Below, one piece after another: positions 53,541 through 62,496 of a stretch of DNA of 64,000 bases. Both the position numbers and the translations under genes were made by a program. The stretch comes from Chromatocurvus sp964613795 (GTDB lineage Bacteria; Pseudomonadota; Gammaproteobacteria; Pseudomonadales; Halieaceae). The stretch is from contig CAZTJR010000002.1 in NCBI GenBank assembly GCA_964613795.1, positions 62,001-126,000 on the forward strand, in the 5' to 3' direction. The notes beneath the pieces are model-generated. The model was not told where the DNA came from, did no database searches, and saw only the letters and a list, made by a program, of their open reading frames with translations. Within the stretch, counting starts at the first letter, position 1; every line of letters begins with the position of its first letter.

Positions 53541-55073
53541 TCATGTCGGTAGTCGTACGGCATCCAGCGCCCGCAGGACAACCTCGCGGGTGTCGGCAGG
53601 GTCAATGACGGCATCTATCTCAAGGTGCGCAGCAGCTTCCGTGGCTTTGCCCACCTCGTAGAGTTTTGCCACAAGGCTGGCGAACAGCGCCTCGCGGGTT
53701 TCTCCCTCAGGGACTGCCGCCAGTTCCTTGCTATACCCAAGACGCACCGCACCCTCCAGCCCCATGCCGCCAAATTCGCCACAGGGCCAGGCGGCGCTGT
53801 ATACCGGCTCCATAAAACCACCACCCGCCATGGCCATGGCGCCAAGGCCGTAACCCTTGCGCAGGAAAATGGCAATCAGCGGCACCTCGAGTGCCGCGCC
53901 AGCAGTGAACAGGCTGGACATACGGCGCACCGCCCCGGCAGCCTCACTGTCCGGGCCCACCATGAATCCCGGCGTATCGATCAGTGACAGCACCGGCAGT
54001 CCTAACGCGCCACAGCTGCTGAGAAAACGTGCCGCTTTATCTGCCGATTCCGCGTCCACTGCCCCGCCAAGCTGCTGACAGTCACTCGCCAGCAGTGCCA
54101 GTGGCCGGCCCTCGATGCGGAGGAACCCGGTAATGATGCTGCGGCCGAACACCCCCTGCAGCTCCAGAAAGGTATCGCTATCTGCGAGCACTTCAATCAG
54201 CCGGCGCACCGGATACCCCCAGCGACGATCCGCGGGAATCATCGACCGCAGCTGAGTCTGATCGCCACAATCCCATCGCGCGAGGTTACCTTGAAAATAC
54301 GACAGCAGCTGGCGGGCGACCCGGGTCGCCTCGGCCTCATCGGCCGCGACAATATCGACAACGCCGCTGCGTTGCTGCGCCTTCACGGGACCGATGTCCG
54401 TCGGCGCGAAGCGGCCAAGGCCTCCACCCTCGATCATGGCTGGACCTGCCATACCAATCCAGGACTGCTGCGTGGCAATGCGGAAGTCGGCGCAACCGAA
54501 CAGCGCAGCATTGCCTGCAAAGCAGTAGCCATTGCTGACTGCGATACGCGGCACCTTTCCGGCCAGGCGCGCCCACGCCGCAAAGGACGACAGATTGAGC
54601 CCGGCTATCTGCGTTGCAACATCGGTATCGCCGGGACGACCACCGCCGCCCTCGGTATACATCACCACTGGCAGTCCGTGACGCATGGCCACGTCGCAGA
54701 GACGATCCAGCTTGCGATGATGAAAATATCCCTGGGTTCCGGCAAGCACGCTGTAGTCGTTGATCGCGATGGCGGCGCGCGCCCTGTCGGGGCCCACGCT
54801 GTCGGCATTGATGGTGCAGGTTCCGGTGATGATACCGTCTGCGGCGGTCGACACCTGAAGATCAGCATAATCACGCCGGTTGCGCTGGGCAGCCACGGCA
54901 AGCTGGCCATATTCCTGAAAAGAGCCGACATCCACCAGGTCGCGAAGGTTCTCTCTCGCGGTGCGGTAACCTTTTGCATGGCGGCGCTCGCGCGCCTCGA
55001 TACGGCACTCATCCAGCGTCAACGCCAGACGATCCTGCAGTTGCTGCAGCGCGTCTTTACCGTCGTCAGCCAC
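53541..55073 (-). CDS. Acyl-CoA carboxylase, carboxyltransferase (beta) subunit
   Basis: The 510-residue product has both crotonase-like halves of a propionyl/methylcrotonyl-CoA carboxylase beta subunit. N-terminal features are GLPVVMYTEGGGGRPGDTD and NGYCFAGNAALFGCADFRIAT. The C-terminal half has LPVLSLIDTPGFMVGPDSEAAGAVRRMSSLFTAGAALEVPLIAIFLRKGYGLGAMAMAGG, the acyl-CoA pocket with the double-glycine oxyanion loops. No biotin carboxylase or BCCP gene is nearby, so its partner must be elsewhere, or it acts as a decarboxylase. It is the last gene of the acyl-CoA operon, convergent with rapA. Confidence 0.87.
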   Translation of the reverse strand: MADDGKDALQQLQDRLALTLDECRIEARERRHAKGYRTARENLRDLVDVGSFQEYGQLAVAAQRNRRDYADLQVSTAADGIITGTCTINADSVGPDRARAAIAINDYSVLAGTQGYFHHRKLDRLCDVAMRHGLPVVMYTEGGGGRPGDTDVATQIAGLNLSSFAAWARLAGKVPRIAVSNGYCFAGNAALFGCADFRIATQQSWIGMAGPAMIEGGGLGRFAPTDIGPVKAQQRSGVVDIVAADEAEATRVARQLLSYFQGNLARWDCGDQTQLRSMIPADRRWGYPVRRLIEVLADSDTFLELQGVFGRSIITGFLRIEGRPLALLASDCQQLGGAVDAESADKAARFLSSCGALGLPVLSLIDTPGFMVGPDSEAAGAVRRMSSLFTAGAALEVPLIAIFLRKGYGLGAMAMAGGGFMEPVYSAAWPCGEFGGMGLEGAVRLGYSKELAAVPEGETREALFASLVAKLYEVGKATEAAAHLEIDAVIDPADTREVVLRALDAVRLPT

Positions 55074-55151
55074 AGGTAATCCAGCGGTCGAGGCGAGCCA
55101 CCGGCGACAGGCCCGGCAGCGCGCCGATCCCCGCCGGACAGGTGATGTACG

Positions 55152-55946
55152 TCAGCAACCGCGCCACTGCGGCTTGCGCTTCTCGAGAAAGGCGCGCACG
55201 CCCTCCTCTGCGTCTTCACTGTCAATGCAGATATGCTGCAAAAACGCCTCAGAGGAAATCACCGACGCAAGATCGTTCTCCGCGGCGAGCGCCAGACTTC
55301 GCTTGCCATAGTGCAGCGCAAGCGGTGCTTTCTCCGCCAGCTCTTCGGCCCAGGCCATCGCCGCATCGACCAGCCCCTCATCGTCAACAACGCGGTTGCA
55401 CAGGCCCAGCTCAAGACAGCGATCGGCCCGGACTTTCTCGCCGGAAATCATCATCTCGTAAGCCCGTTTGCGTCCGAGGACGCGCACCAGTTGCCATGTT
55501 GCGCCGCCATCAGGCACCAGCCCGATCGCCACAAAAGCCTGGTAGAGATAGGCACTGCGTCCCATGACCGTGAGATCGCAGGTCATGGCAAAGGCACTGC
55601 CGATGCCTGCGGCTGCACCGTTGACCGCCGAAATCCAGGGCTTGGGCGCTTCGGCAATGGCCAGCACCGCCGGCTTGTATTCAGTATTCAGCATGGCCTC
55701 GGTATTCAAACCACCCCCCTGCTCGGAGGAAGCCACCTCGGTGAGATCAGCCCCAGCACAGAAGGCACGACCGGCACCGGTCAGCACCACGACACGCACG
55801 TCGTTATCGGTATTGACCGCCTGTGCCGCCGCGAGCATGTCGCGGCGCAGGGCCTGGTCGAAGGCATTCAGGCTGTCGGGCCGGTTCAGGGTCACCAGGG
55901 CCACCGCCCCTCGGCGCTCTACCGATACCGTATCGTATTTCATCAT
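55152..55946 (-). CDS. Enoyl-CoA hydratase/isomerase family protein (PaaG-like active site)
   Basis: The 264-residue crotonase has VALVTLNRPDSLNAFDQALR, the first oxyanion segment GRAFCAGADLTEV (near 58-70) and the second AAAGIGSAFAMTCDL (near 109-123). Aligned by eye to mitochondrial hydratase, both catalytic Glu positions are missing (Ala and Phe here). Instead VPDGGATWQLVRVLG carries the Asp used by PaaG-type enoyl-CoA isomerases. Isomerisation is therefore more likely than hydration. ATG 55946 and the adjacent ATG 55943 are both possible. It is the fourth gene of the acyl-CoA operon. Confidence 0.85.
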   Translation of the reverse strand: MMKYDTVSVERRGAVALVTLNRPDSLNAFDQALRRDMLAAAQAVNTDNDVRVVVLTGAGRAFCAGADLTEVASSEQGGGLNTEAMLNTEYKPAVLAIAEAPKPWISAVNGAAAGIGSAFAMTCDLTVMGRSAYLYQAFVAIGLVPDGGATWQLVRVLGRKRAYEMMISGEKVRADRCLELGLCNRVVDDEGLVDAAMAWAEELAEKAPLALHYGKRSLALAAENDLASVISSEAFLQHICIDSEDAEEGVRAFLEKRKPQWRGC

Positions 55947-55987
55947 TCATCGCTTCCTTGTGAAATCCGCATGGCGTCAGTGCGCCA

Positions 55988-57130
55988 TTAGGTATGCATT
56001 TTTACGGCGCCCTGCTGCGCCAGCGCGTCTATCTCCTCCGCCCCGAAGCCCATTGCAGACAGCACGGCATGGGTGTCCTCGCCGGCACCGCGGGCGCCGT
56101 GGTCGACTGTGGATGGCGTGCGGACAAAACGCGGTGCCGGGGCGGGCTGAATCACCCCATCAACTTCAATATACACGTCGCGCGCCTGATTTGCCGGATG
56201 CGCGGGCGCCTCGGTAAACCGCAATACCGGGGCGACGCAGGCATCGCTGCCCTCGAACAGGGCGGACCACTCGTCACGTGACTTCTGTTTGAATACCTCG
56301 GCCAGCTGTGCCTTCATCGCCGGCCAGGCCGTCGTATTGTTCTGGTCACCGAAAGTCTCTGCGGGCAGCTCTGCCAGACGACACAACTCGGCGTAAAACT
56401 GGGGTTCGATCGCCCCTACCGCCATATATTCGCCATCGGCACACTCGTAGGTGTCGTAAAAATGCGCGCCGCCGTCCAGCATGTTCACACCACGCTGGTC
56501 CGCATTCCACACGCCCAGGGAGTGCAGGCTGTGAAACATCCACATTGACTGAGCAGTGCCATCCACCATGGCAACATCTATTACCTGTCCCTGCCCCGAG
56601 CTCGACGCCTCGAGTAATGCGGCCAGCACGCCATTGACCAGCAGCATGCCGCCACCGCCCATGTCGCCAACCAGATTCAAGGGCACGACCGGCTTGCCGC
56701 CGGCAGGGCCCACCGCATACAGGGCACCCGCCAGGGAAATATAGTTAATATCGTGTCCTGCGGTATGGGCGAAAGGACCCGTCTGCCCCCAACCTGTCAT
56801 CCGAGCGAACACGAGCCGGGGATTTCGCTCCATGCACACGTCGGGGCCGATACCCAGTTTCTCGCAGACGCCGGGACGAAAGGGATCGATCAGCACATCG
56901 GCGTTTTCCAGCATGCGCAGCAGGGTTTCCACTCCCGACGCATCCTTGAGGTTGATCACGATCGACTTCTTGCCGCGACCGCTGACACGCTCGGTGAGCC
57001 GCGGGTCGGCTCCGCCGCTGCGATCGACGCGAATGACCTCAGCACCCATGTCCGCCAGCATCATCCCGCCCATGGGGGCGGGACCGATGCCCGCCAGCTC
57101 TATGACTGTGTAGCCGTGCAAGGGTCCCAT
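55988..57130 (-). CDS. CaiB/BaiF family protein, alpha-methylacyl-CoA racemase-like
   Basis: The 380-residue product starts at ATG 57130 with AGGAGG 4 bases upstream. MGPLHGYTVIELAGIGPAPMGGMMLADMGAEVIRVDR is the family opening. The catalytic residues of bacterial MCR/AMACR are all visible: His and Asp in AGHDINYISLAGAL (near 122), Asp in VGDMGGGGMLL (near 152), and Glu in GAIEPQFYAEL (near 239). It should epimerise the alpha-methyl centre of a branched acyl-CoA; CoA transfer is the alternative. This places the operon in branched-chain lipid, isoprenoid or sterol-side-chain breakdown. Confidence 0.88.
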   Translation of the reverse strand: MGPLHGYTVIELAGIGPAPMGGMMLADMGAEVIRVDRSGGADPRLTERVSGRGKKSIVINLKDASGVETLLRMLENADVLIDPFRPGVCEKLGIGPDVCMERNPRLVFARMTGWGQTGPFAHTAGHDINYISLAGALYAVGPAGGKPVVPLNLVGDMGGGGMLLVNGVLAALLEASSSGQGQVIDVAMVDGTAQSMWMFHSLHSLGVWNADQRGVNMLDGGAHFYDTYECADGEYMAVGAIEPQFYAELCRLAELPAETFGDQNNTTAWPAMKAQLAEVFKQKSRDEWSALFEGSDACVAPVLRFTEAPAHPANQARDVYIEVDGVIQPAPAPRFVRTPSTVDHGARGAGEDTHAVLSAMGFGAEEIDALAQQGAVKMHT

Positions 57131-57158
57131 ACTGCCTCCTAGACTGCTGTCTCCCACT

Positions 57159-57950
57159 CTACTTGGGCTGCATACGGATGCCGCCATCCAGCCGCACACA
57201 CTCGCCGTTCAGATAGTCGTTCTCCACCATCATCTGGGCGAGGTGGGCGATTTCATCCGGATCGCCAAGGCGCTGGGGATAAAGCACCTGGCTGCCCAGG
57301 GGCTTCAGGTGTTCCCAGATTTCTGGCGTCAGCTCTTCAGCGCCTCCCATCATCAGCGGCGTCGCAATTAACCCCGGAACGATGGTGTTGACGCGGATAC
57401 CCAACACAGCAAGATCGCGGGCAACCGGCAGCGTGAGGCCGACAATGCCCCCTTTCGACGCGGAGTAGGCGGCCTGGCCTATCTGGCCTTCATAGGCCGC
57501 TACAGAGGCAGTGTTGATAATCACACCGCGACCACCATCCCGGGTCAGGGTTTCATTTTGCCCCATTTGTTCCGCGCAAAGACGCAACACGTTGAAGGTT
57601 CCAACGAGGTTGACGTCAATAATCTGCTTGAAGGCATCCAGCGGGAAAGGCCCTTTCTTGCCCATGGTGCGCATGGCATTGCCGATGCCGGCGAAATTGC
57701 AGTTGATGTGAATGGCACCAAAGGCGGCCAGGGTAGTGGCGATACCAGCCTGCACCGAAGCCTCGTCAGAGACGTTGACACTGACGAAAATGGCGTTATC
57801 CCCGAGCTCGGCCGCCAGCGCCTCGCCCTTTTCAGCATTCATGTCGAAGATGGCACACTTCGCACCATGAGCGACGAAACGCTTCACGGACGCACGCCCC
57901 AGGCCCGACGCACCGCCGGTGATTACCGCTACCTTATCTTTCAGTTCCAT
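57159..57950 (-). CDS. SDR-family 3-hydroxyacyl-CoA dehydrogenase (HSD10-like)
   Basis: The 263-residue product starts MELKDKVAVITGGASGLGRASVKRF (ATG 57950). It has the Rossmann TGGASGLG, an Asp after beta 2 (FDMNAEKG) favouring NAD, and INTASVAAYEGQIGQAAYSASKGG with Ser, Tyr and Lys of the catalytic set. The usual NNAG after beta 4 reads NFAG here. VPGLIATPLMMG and CVRLDGGIRMQPK complete the HSD10-type pattern, which oxidises 3-hydroxy-2-methylacyl-CoA and steroid substrates. It is the second gene of the acyl-CoA operon. Confidence 0.88.
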   Translation of the reverse strand: MELKDKVAVITGGASGLGRASVKRFVAHGAKCAIFDMNAEKGEALAAELGDNAIFVSVNVSDEASVQAGIATTLAAFGAIHINCNFAGIGNAMRTMGKKGPFPLDAFKQIIDVNLVGTFNVLRLCAEQMGQNETLTRDGGRGVIINTASVAAYEGQIGQAAYSASKGGIVGLTLPVARDLAVLGIRVNTIVPGLIATPLMMGGAEELTPEIWEHLKPLGSQVLYPQRLGDPDEIAHLAQMMVENDYLNGECVRLDGGIRMQPK

Positions 57951-57979
57951 GGCATCTGTTTCCTGTACTGGTTGCTGTT

Positions 57980-59155
57980 TCAGAAGTTGCGTGTGTTGAA
58001 CGGCACGTAAGCCGCCGACAGGCAGTCGCGGCTGATAATGATCTTCATTACTTCCGAGGTGCCGGCGTAAATGGTCGATATCCGGGCGTCGGTGTACTGA
58101 CGGCTGATGGGGTACTCGTCCATGTAGCCGGCACCGCCATGTAGCTGCACACCGATCTCCGCGGCCTCCACCTGCAGCTCGCTGGTGGCGAGCTTGGCTT
58201 TCGCCGCATCCACGGCGGTGAGCACTCCGGCATTGAACGCCTCGACGCACTGGTCGACGTAGGTCTGGGTGATATCCAGTCGCGTGCGCAGGTCGGCCAG
58301 CTGGAACTGCGTGTTCTGAAAGGCGGCGAGCGGCTTGCCGAACGCCTTGCGCTCCTGCACGAACGCTGCCGTGAGATCCCACGACAGCTGCGCCGAGGCG
58401 ATGTAGCCGGCCGCACCCATGAGGCGCTCTTCGGCCAGGCCTTCCATCAGGTAAATGAAGCCCTTGCCGGGCTCACCCAGCACATTTGCCCTGGGCACGC
58501 GGACATCGTTGAAAAACAGCTCCGCCGTGTCCTGCGCCTTCAGGCCCATCTTTTTGAGATTGCGGCCGCGCTCAAATCCCGGCATGCCGCGCTCGACAAT
58601 GAACAGCGTCATTGCGTGTGGGTTGTTCTGCGGATCTGTTTTCGCCGCCACAATCACGGCGTCGGCATTAATGCCGTTGGAAATATAGGTCTTGGAACCA
58701 TTCAACACCCAGTCGTCGCCGTCCTCGACCGCCGACGTGCGCATGCCCGCAAGGTCACTGCCGGCATCCGGCTCGGTCATGGCAATGGCCAGAATGCATT
58801 CACCCGAGACACAGCGTGGCAGGAAGCGCTGTCGCTGTTCCTCGCTGCCAAAGCGCGTGAAATAGGGGCCGACCAGTCGACTGTGCAGGCTGTTATACCA
58901 GTCACCCACCCGCGCGTAACAGGTTTCTTCGATAATGACCTGCTCGAAGCGAAAATCATTGTCACCCATTCCACCGTATTTTTCCTCCGGCCAGACCATG
59001 AGGAAACCCCGCTCACCGGCGCGCCTGAAGGCGTCCCGGTCCACGATACCCGCCTCACGCCAGTCTTCCATATGTGGCACAATCTCGGCGGTGAGAAACT
59101 TTCGGTAAGCATCGCGGAACATGGTCTGTTCTTCGGTGAAGCGCCTTGGCAACAT
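57980..59155 (-). CDS. Acyl-CoA dehydrogenase
   Basis: The 391-residue flavoprotein has LAIAMTEPDAGSDLAGMRTSA (FAD and acyl contacts, near 124-144), DWVLNGSKTYISNGINAD, RKAFGKPLAAFQNTQFQLADL, and the C-terminal LHGGAGYMDEYPISRQYTDARISTIYAGTSEVMKIIISR. The Glu in TSEVMK is the expected catalytic base at the position used by short/medium-chain enzymes. It desaturates an acyl-CoA and passes electrons to ETF. It is the first gene of a five-gene operon and divergent from the AraC regulator, with 141 bases between starts. Confidence 0.93.
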   Translation of the reverse strand: MLPRRFTEEQTMFRDAYRKFLTAEIVPHMEDWREAGIVDRDAFRRAGERGFLMVWPEEKYGGMGDNDFRFEQVIIEETCYARVGDWYNSLHSRLVGPYFTRFGSEEQRQRFLPRCVSGECILAIAMTEPDAGSDLAGMRTSAVEDGDDWVLNGSKTYISNGINADAVIVAAKTDPQNNPHAMTLFIVERGMPGFERGRNLKKMGLKAQDTAELFFNDVRVPRANVLGEPGKGFIYLMEGLAEERLMGAAGYIASAQLSWDLTAAFVQERKAFGKPLAAFQNTQFQLADLRTRLDITQTYVDQCVEAFNAGVLTAVDAAKAKLATSELQVEAAEIGVQLHGGAGYMDEYPISRQYTDARISTIYAGTSEVMKIIISRDCLSAAYVPFNTRNF

Positions 59156-59296
59156 GCGTTAACTCCATTGATGGACCAGTCTGCAGTATGGTGAGCACGC
59201 AGGGCACCAACAATGACCGCCACCGACAAAAAACTTGACCCAAACTGACAGCCTTGCAATCCGGCACTCCGGTGCCGTCAAGGCAGGGAAACAGCA

Positions 59297-60295
59297 GTGC
59301 GCAAGCTTTCCATCTCAGTGCATTTCGCACGCGCCGTTCTCAGGCATGCCGTCACCCGTGGCGTCGACCCGCTGCCACTGCTGCGCAGAAATGGCATTTC
59401 ACCGCGACTCCTGCAGGAGCGGGATGCACGCATCTCTATTGAACGCTTTGCCGACCTGCAGATCAGCACCATGCACGCGATGCAGGATGAATCGCTGGGC
59501 TACTGCCAGCGCGTCATGCCGCTGGGCACCTGGGCAATGATGTGCCATGCAGTCGTTGGTTCCACGACGCTGGGGCAGGCTCTGCACCGGCACTGCCGTT
59601 TCTACTCCCTGTTCGACTTCGGGCCGCGGCCCGAGCTGCATATCGAGGATGCGCGTGTTCTGATCCGCCTGGTCGGGGTGGCCGATGGCGACATTGACCC
59701 CTACATCGCCGAGCTTTCTCTGTTCAACATACACCGCTTTGGCAGCTGGCTGGTGCAGGAGCACCTGCCGATACAGCGCGCCACGCTGAGTTATTCGCCG
59801 GCAGCGCAGCCCGAAGAGTATCGTCTGATGTTCCTCGCCAATCCAGTAAGCTTCGAGCAACCGGCCTGCTCACTGGTGTTGGCGCGCTCCCTCATGGACA
59901 AGCCTGTGCTGCAGAACGAGCAGACTTTGGCTCGCTTTCTGCGACACCCCGTATTGAACATGCTCACACTTCAGTACGAGCGCAGCAGCTGGACCAGTCG
60001 CGTGCGCGAGTTGATCCGCCAGGACCTCATGCATATGCCCGAGCTGAACACAATTGCCCGGGGGCTGGAGCTGCACCCGCAGACCCTGCGTCGCCGTCTT
60101 GCCAGCGAAGGAACCACCTTTAAGGACATCAAGAACCAGCTTCGGCGCGATATCGCCCTGCACTACCTCGGCCGTCGCGGTCTGAGTATCGAGGAAATTG
60201 CCCACCGCGCCGGATTCTCGGAGTCGAGTGCCTTCATCCGCGCCTTCAAGGGCTGGACGGGTGTCACTCCATACAGTTACCGTAAAGGTTTGTAA
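59297..60295 (+). CDS. AraC-family transcriptional regulator with ligand-binding N-terminal domain
   Basis: The 332-residue protein has the 'arabinose-binding-like' domain of OruR-type regulators in its first 190 residues (HFARAVLRHAVTRGVDPLPLLRRNGIS; DESLGYCQRVMPLGTWAMMCHAVV). Two C-terminal helix-turn-helix units follow: MPELNTIARGLELHPQTLRRRLASEG and LSIEEIAHRAGFSESSAFIRAFKGWTGVTPYSYR, the AraC signature. It is transcribed away from the acyl-CoA operon and is the obvious candidate to control it. nrfH begins only 20 bases after its stop, so nrfHA may be read through from here. Confidence 0.9.
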   Translation: MRKLSISVHFARAVLRHAVTRGVDPLPLLRRNGISPRLLQERDARISIERFADLQISTMHAMQDESLGYCQRVMPLGTWAMMCHAVVGSTTLGQALHRHCRFYSLFDFGPRPELHIEDARVLIRLVGVADGDIDPYIAELSLFNIHRFGSWLVQEHLPIQRATLSYSPAAQPEEYRLMFLANPVSFEQPACSLVLARSLMDKPVLQNEQTLARFLRHPVLNMLTLQYERSSWTSRVRELIRQDLMHMPELNTIARGLELHPQTLRRRLASEGTTFKDIKNQLRRDIALHYLGRRGLSIEEIAHRAGFSESSAFIRAFKGWTGVTPYSYRKGL

Positions 60296-60315
60296 ACACG
60301 CGTCGGAGCGGCTGA

Positions 60316-60816
60316 ATGACCGACAGACAGGGGACAGACCGCAGATTCTGGAGACTGGCTATCGCAAGCGCCGCGGCCCTCGGCATCCTCGGCGGTGTGG
60401 GCATGTTTACGCTGGGCTATGCCGATGGTCTCGCTTACCTGCGCGACGACCCAGAGGTTTGTGCGAACTGCCACGTGATGCAGGCGCATTACGACAGCTG
60501 GCTGCAGTCGAGTCACGACACTGTCGCCACCTGCAACGACTGTCATCTCGGCCAGGGCCTCGCGGGCCGCTGGATTACCAAGGCGGACAACGGCTTTTTC
60601 CATGCGCTGGCCTTCACCACTGATAATTTCCACAGGCCACTGCAGATCAAGCCGCGCAACCGGCGCAAGACGCAGGAGGCCTGCCTGGCCTGCCACAAGG
60701 ACACCGTCAACGCCATGTTACCCGCACACGAGAACGGCGATATGGCCTGGTGCGCCGATTGTCACAGCGACGTCGGCCATGCCGGTCGAAGACGCGGCTT
60801 TGCCAATCGCCAATAA
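60316..60816 (+). CDS. nrfH: Cytochrome c nitrite reductase, membrane subunit NrfH
   Basis: The 166-residue NapC/NirT-family protein has one N-terminal membrane helix (about 13-35) and four c-type haem motifs: CANCH (49-53), CNDCH (73-77), CLACH (123-127) and CADCH (146-150). Met55 after the first motif (CANCHVM) matches the unusual Met-ligated haem 1 of NrfH. It takes electrons from menaquinol or ubiquinol and docks NrfA. There is no recognisable FNR or NarL site in the 20-base gap after the AraC gene. It ends 15 bases before nrfA. Confidence 0.93.
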   Translation: MTDRQGTDRRFWRLAIASAAALGILGGVGMFTLGYADGLAYLRDDPEVCANCHVMQAHYDSWLQSSHDTVATCNDCHLGQGLAGRWITKADNGFFHALAFTTDNFHRPLQIKPRNRRKTQEACLACHKDTVNAMLPAHENGDMAWCADCHSDVGHAGRRRGFANRQ

Positions 60817-60831
60817 GCAGAGGATGAAAGC

Positions 60832-62496
60832 ATGAACATCCACATGACACACACCGCGCGCCGCAGACAGGCGGGTCTGGCGAAACCCGCACTGCTTCTC
60901 GGCGTGGTATTCCTGGTCAGCGCCGCCGCTGCACTGTTGGTCAGCTACCTGCTAACGTCAGTCTTTGAGCGCAAGCAGGAAGCCCGCAATCCCGACGTAC
61001 GCGTGGCCAAACTCAACGAGATCAGTGTGGATCCGCAGCCCTGGGGGCTCAACTGGCCGCATCACTTCGATGGCTACAAAGCCACCGCGGGCGATAAGTT
61101 CTACGGCGGCTCCAGCGCCATGCCGGAAAGCAAGCTCGACGCACAGCCCTGGCTGCGACGGCTTTACGCCGGATACGCCTTCAGCATTGATTACCGCGAG
61201 GCTCGCGGGCACGCCTACATGCTCTACGATCAGGGTGTCACCGAGCGCGTCACGCAGAAACCCCAGGCCGGTGCCTGCCTGCACTGTCACGGCTCTACCA
61301 ACGTGCTCTACCGCAAGGTAGGGCTGGAGGCGATGGGCCTGCCGGCGGACGACGCCGCACTGGCGGAGGACTTCAATATGCCGGCGGTGATACGTGGCTT
61401 TAAGGAGCTCAGCCAGCGCCCTTACCAGGAGGTTCTGGCCATGCTCTACACCGTCCCCGATGGCACACCGGATGACAGCGAACCGGTTTTCCCCACACCA
61501 CCACCCGGCGGCTTCACCGAAGAGTTTGCCGGCAAGAAGCTGCCAGAGGGGCATACCCTGGAGGGCGACGCTCATCCGGTAACCTGCATCGACTGCCACA
61601 ACCCCGACAGCATGGCGCTGCGCGTAACGCGACCGGGCCTGGTGCTGGGTATGCAGGCACTCGCGGAAGGCGATGCGCCGGTGCCCCACCTGCCAAGCGT
61701 CGCGACCTGGCGGCGTGGCGACCGCGAGCAACCTTATGATGTGAACGCAGACAGCAGCCGCCAGGAGATGCGTTCAATGGTGTGCGCCCAGTGCCACGTC
61801 GAATACTACTGCGCCGCCGGTGATACCCTCGAATTTCCCTGGAGTCAGGGGCTGCGCATGGAGAATCTTGAGACGCACTGGGCCGGCAAATCCTTCCCGG
61901 ACGGCAGCGACTTTCTCGATTATCGTCACGGCGAGACCGGCGCACCCATCTTCAAGGCGCAGCACCCGGAATTCGAACTGTGGAGCCAGGGTACTCATGC
62001 GCGCAGCGGCGTGAGCTGCGCCGACTGCCACATGCCCTACGAAACACGGGGTGCGACCAAGATGAGCAGCCATAATGTGCAGAGCCCCATGCAGTCGGTC
62101 AATAGTTCCTGCCAGACCTGCCACAACGTCGCGGAGGCCGAGTTACGCGAGCGCGTGCACCGGATACAGGAAACCACCGTCAATCTCACAGAGCGCGCCG
62201 GCGCTGCAATGACCCAGATGCTGGACGCGATTCTCGAGGCCCAGGCAGCGGGTGCCAGCGAGACAGAACTTGCCCCCGTGCTGGAACTGCAGCGCAAGGC
62301 GATGTGGCGACTCGACTATATCAGCAGTGAAAACTCCCGCGGCTTCCACGCTGATCAGGAGGCTGCGCGCATTCTCGGCGAATCCATGGACTACAGTCGG
62401 CAGGCGCAGGCAGCAGCACTGAGGCTGCGCGCAGGCACAGCGCCGGAGACAGACGACCTGCCCCGGGAGCCTGTTAAGGGGGTCACCCCGCGCTGA
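60832..62496 (+). CDS. nrfA: Ammonia-forming cytochrome c nitrite reductase, CxxCH-type
   Basis: The 554-residue pentahaem enzyme reduces nitrite to ammonium in the periplasm. Haem motifs are CLHCH (149-153), CIDCH (252-256), CAQCH (318-322), CADCH (396-400) and CQTCH (427-431). The first is where most NrfA proteins have CxxCK, with Lys ligating the active-site haem; here it is His. The catalytic Arg (RGHAY, 125), Tyr (CHVEYY, about 325) and His (GTHARSGVSCADCH, 389) are in place, as is KAQHPEFELWSQG. The N-terminal hydrophobic segment 19-42 may be an anchor. No nrfEFG or nrfI haem-lyase gene follows. Confidence 0.94.
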   Translation: MNIHMTHTARRRQAGLAKPALLLGVVFLVSAAAALLVSYLLTSVFERKQEARNPDVRVAKLNEISVDPQPWGLNWPHHFDGYKATAGDKFYGGSSAMPESKLDAQPWLRRLYAGYAFSIDYREARGHAYMLYDQGVTERVTQKPQAGACLHCHGSTNVLYRKVGLEAMGLPADDAALAEDFNMPAVIRGFKELSQRPYQEVLAMLYTVPDGTPDDSEPVFPTPPPGGFTEEFAGKKLPEGHTLEGDAHPVTCIDCHNPDSMALRVTRPGLVLGMQALAEGDAPVPHLPSVATWRRGDREQPYDVNADSSRQEMRSMVCAQCHVEYYCAAGDTLEFPWSQGLRMENLETHWAGKSFPDGSDFLDYRHGETGAPIFKAQHPEFELWSQGTHARSGVSCADCHMPYETRGATKMSSHNVQSPMQSVNSSCQTCHNVAEAELRERVHRIQETTVNLTERAGAAMTQMLDAILEAQAAGASETELAPVLELQRKAMWRLDYISSENSRGFHADQEAARILGESMDYSRQAQAAALRLRAGTAPETDDLPREPVKGVTPR

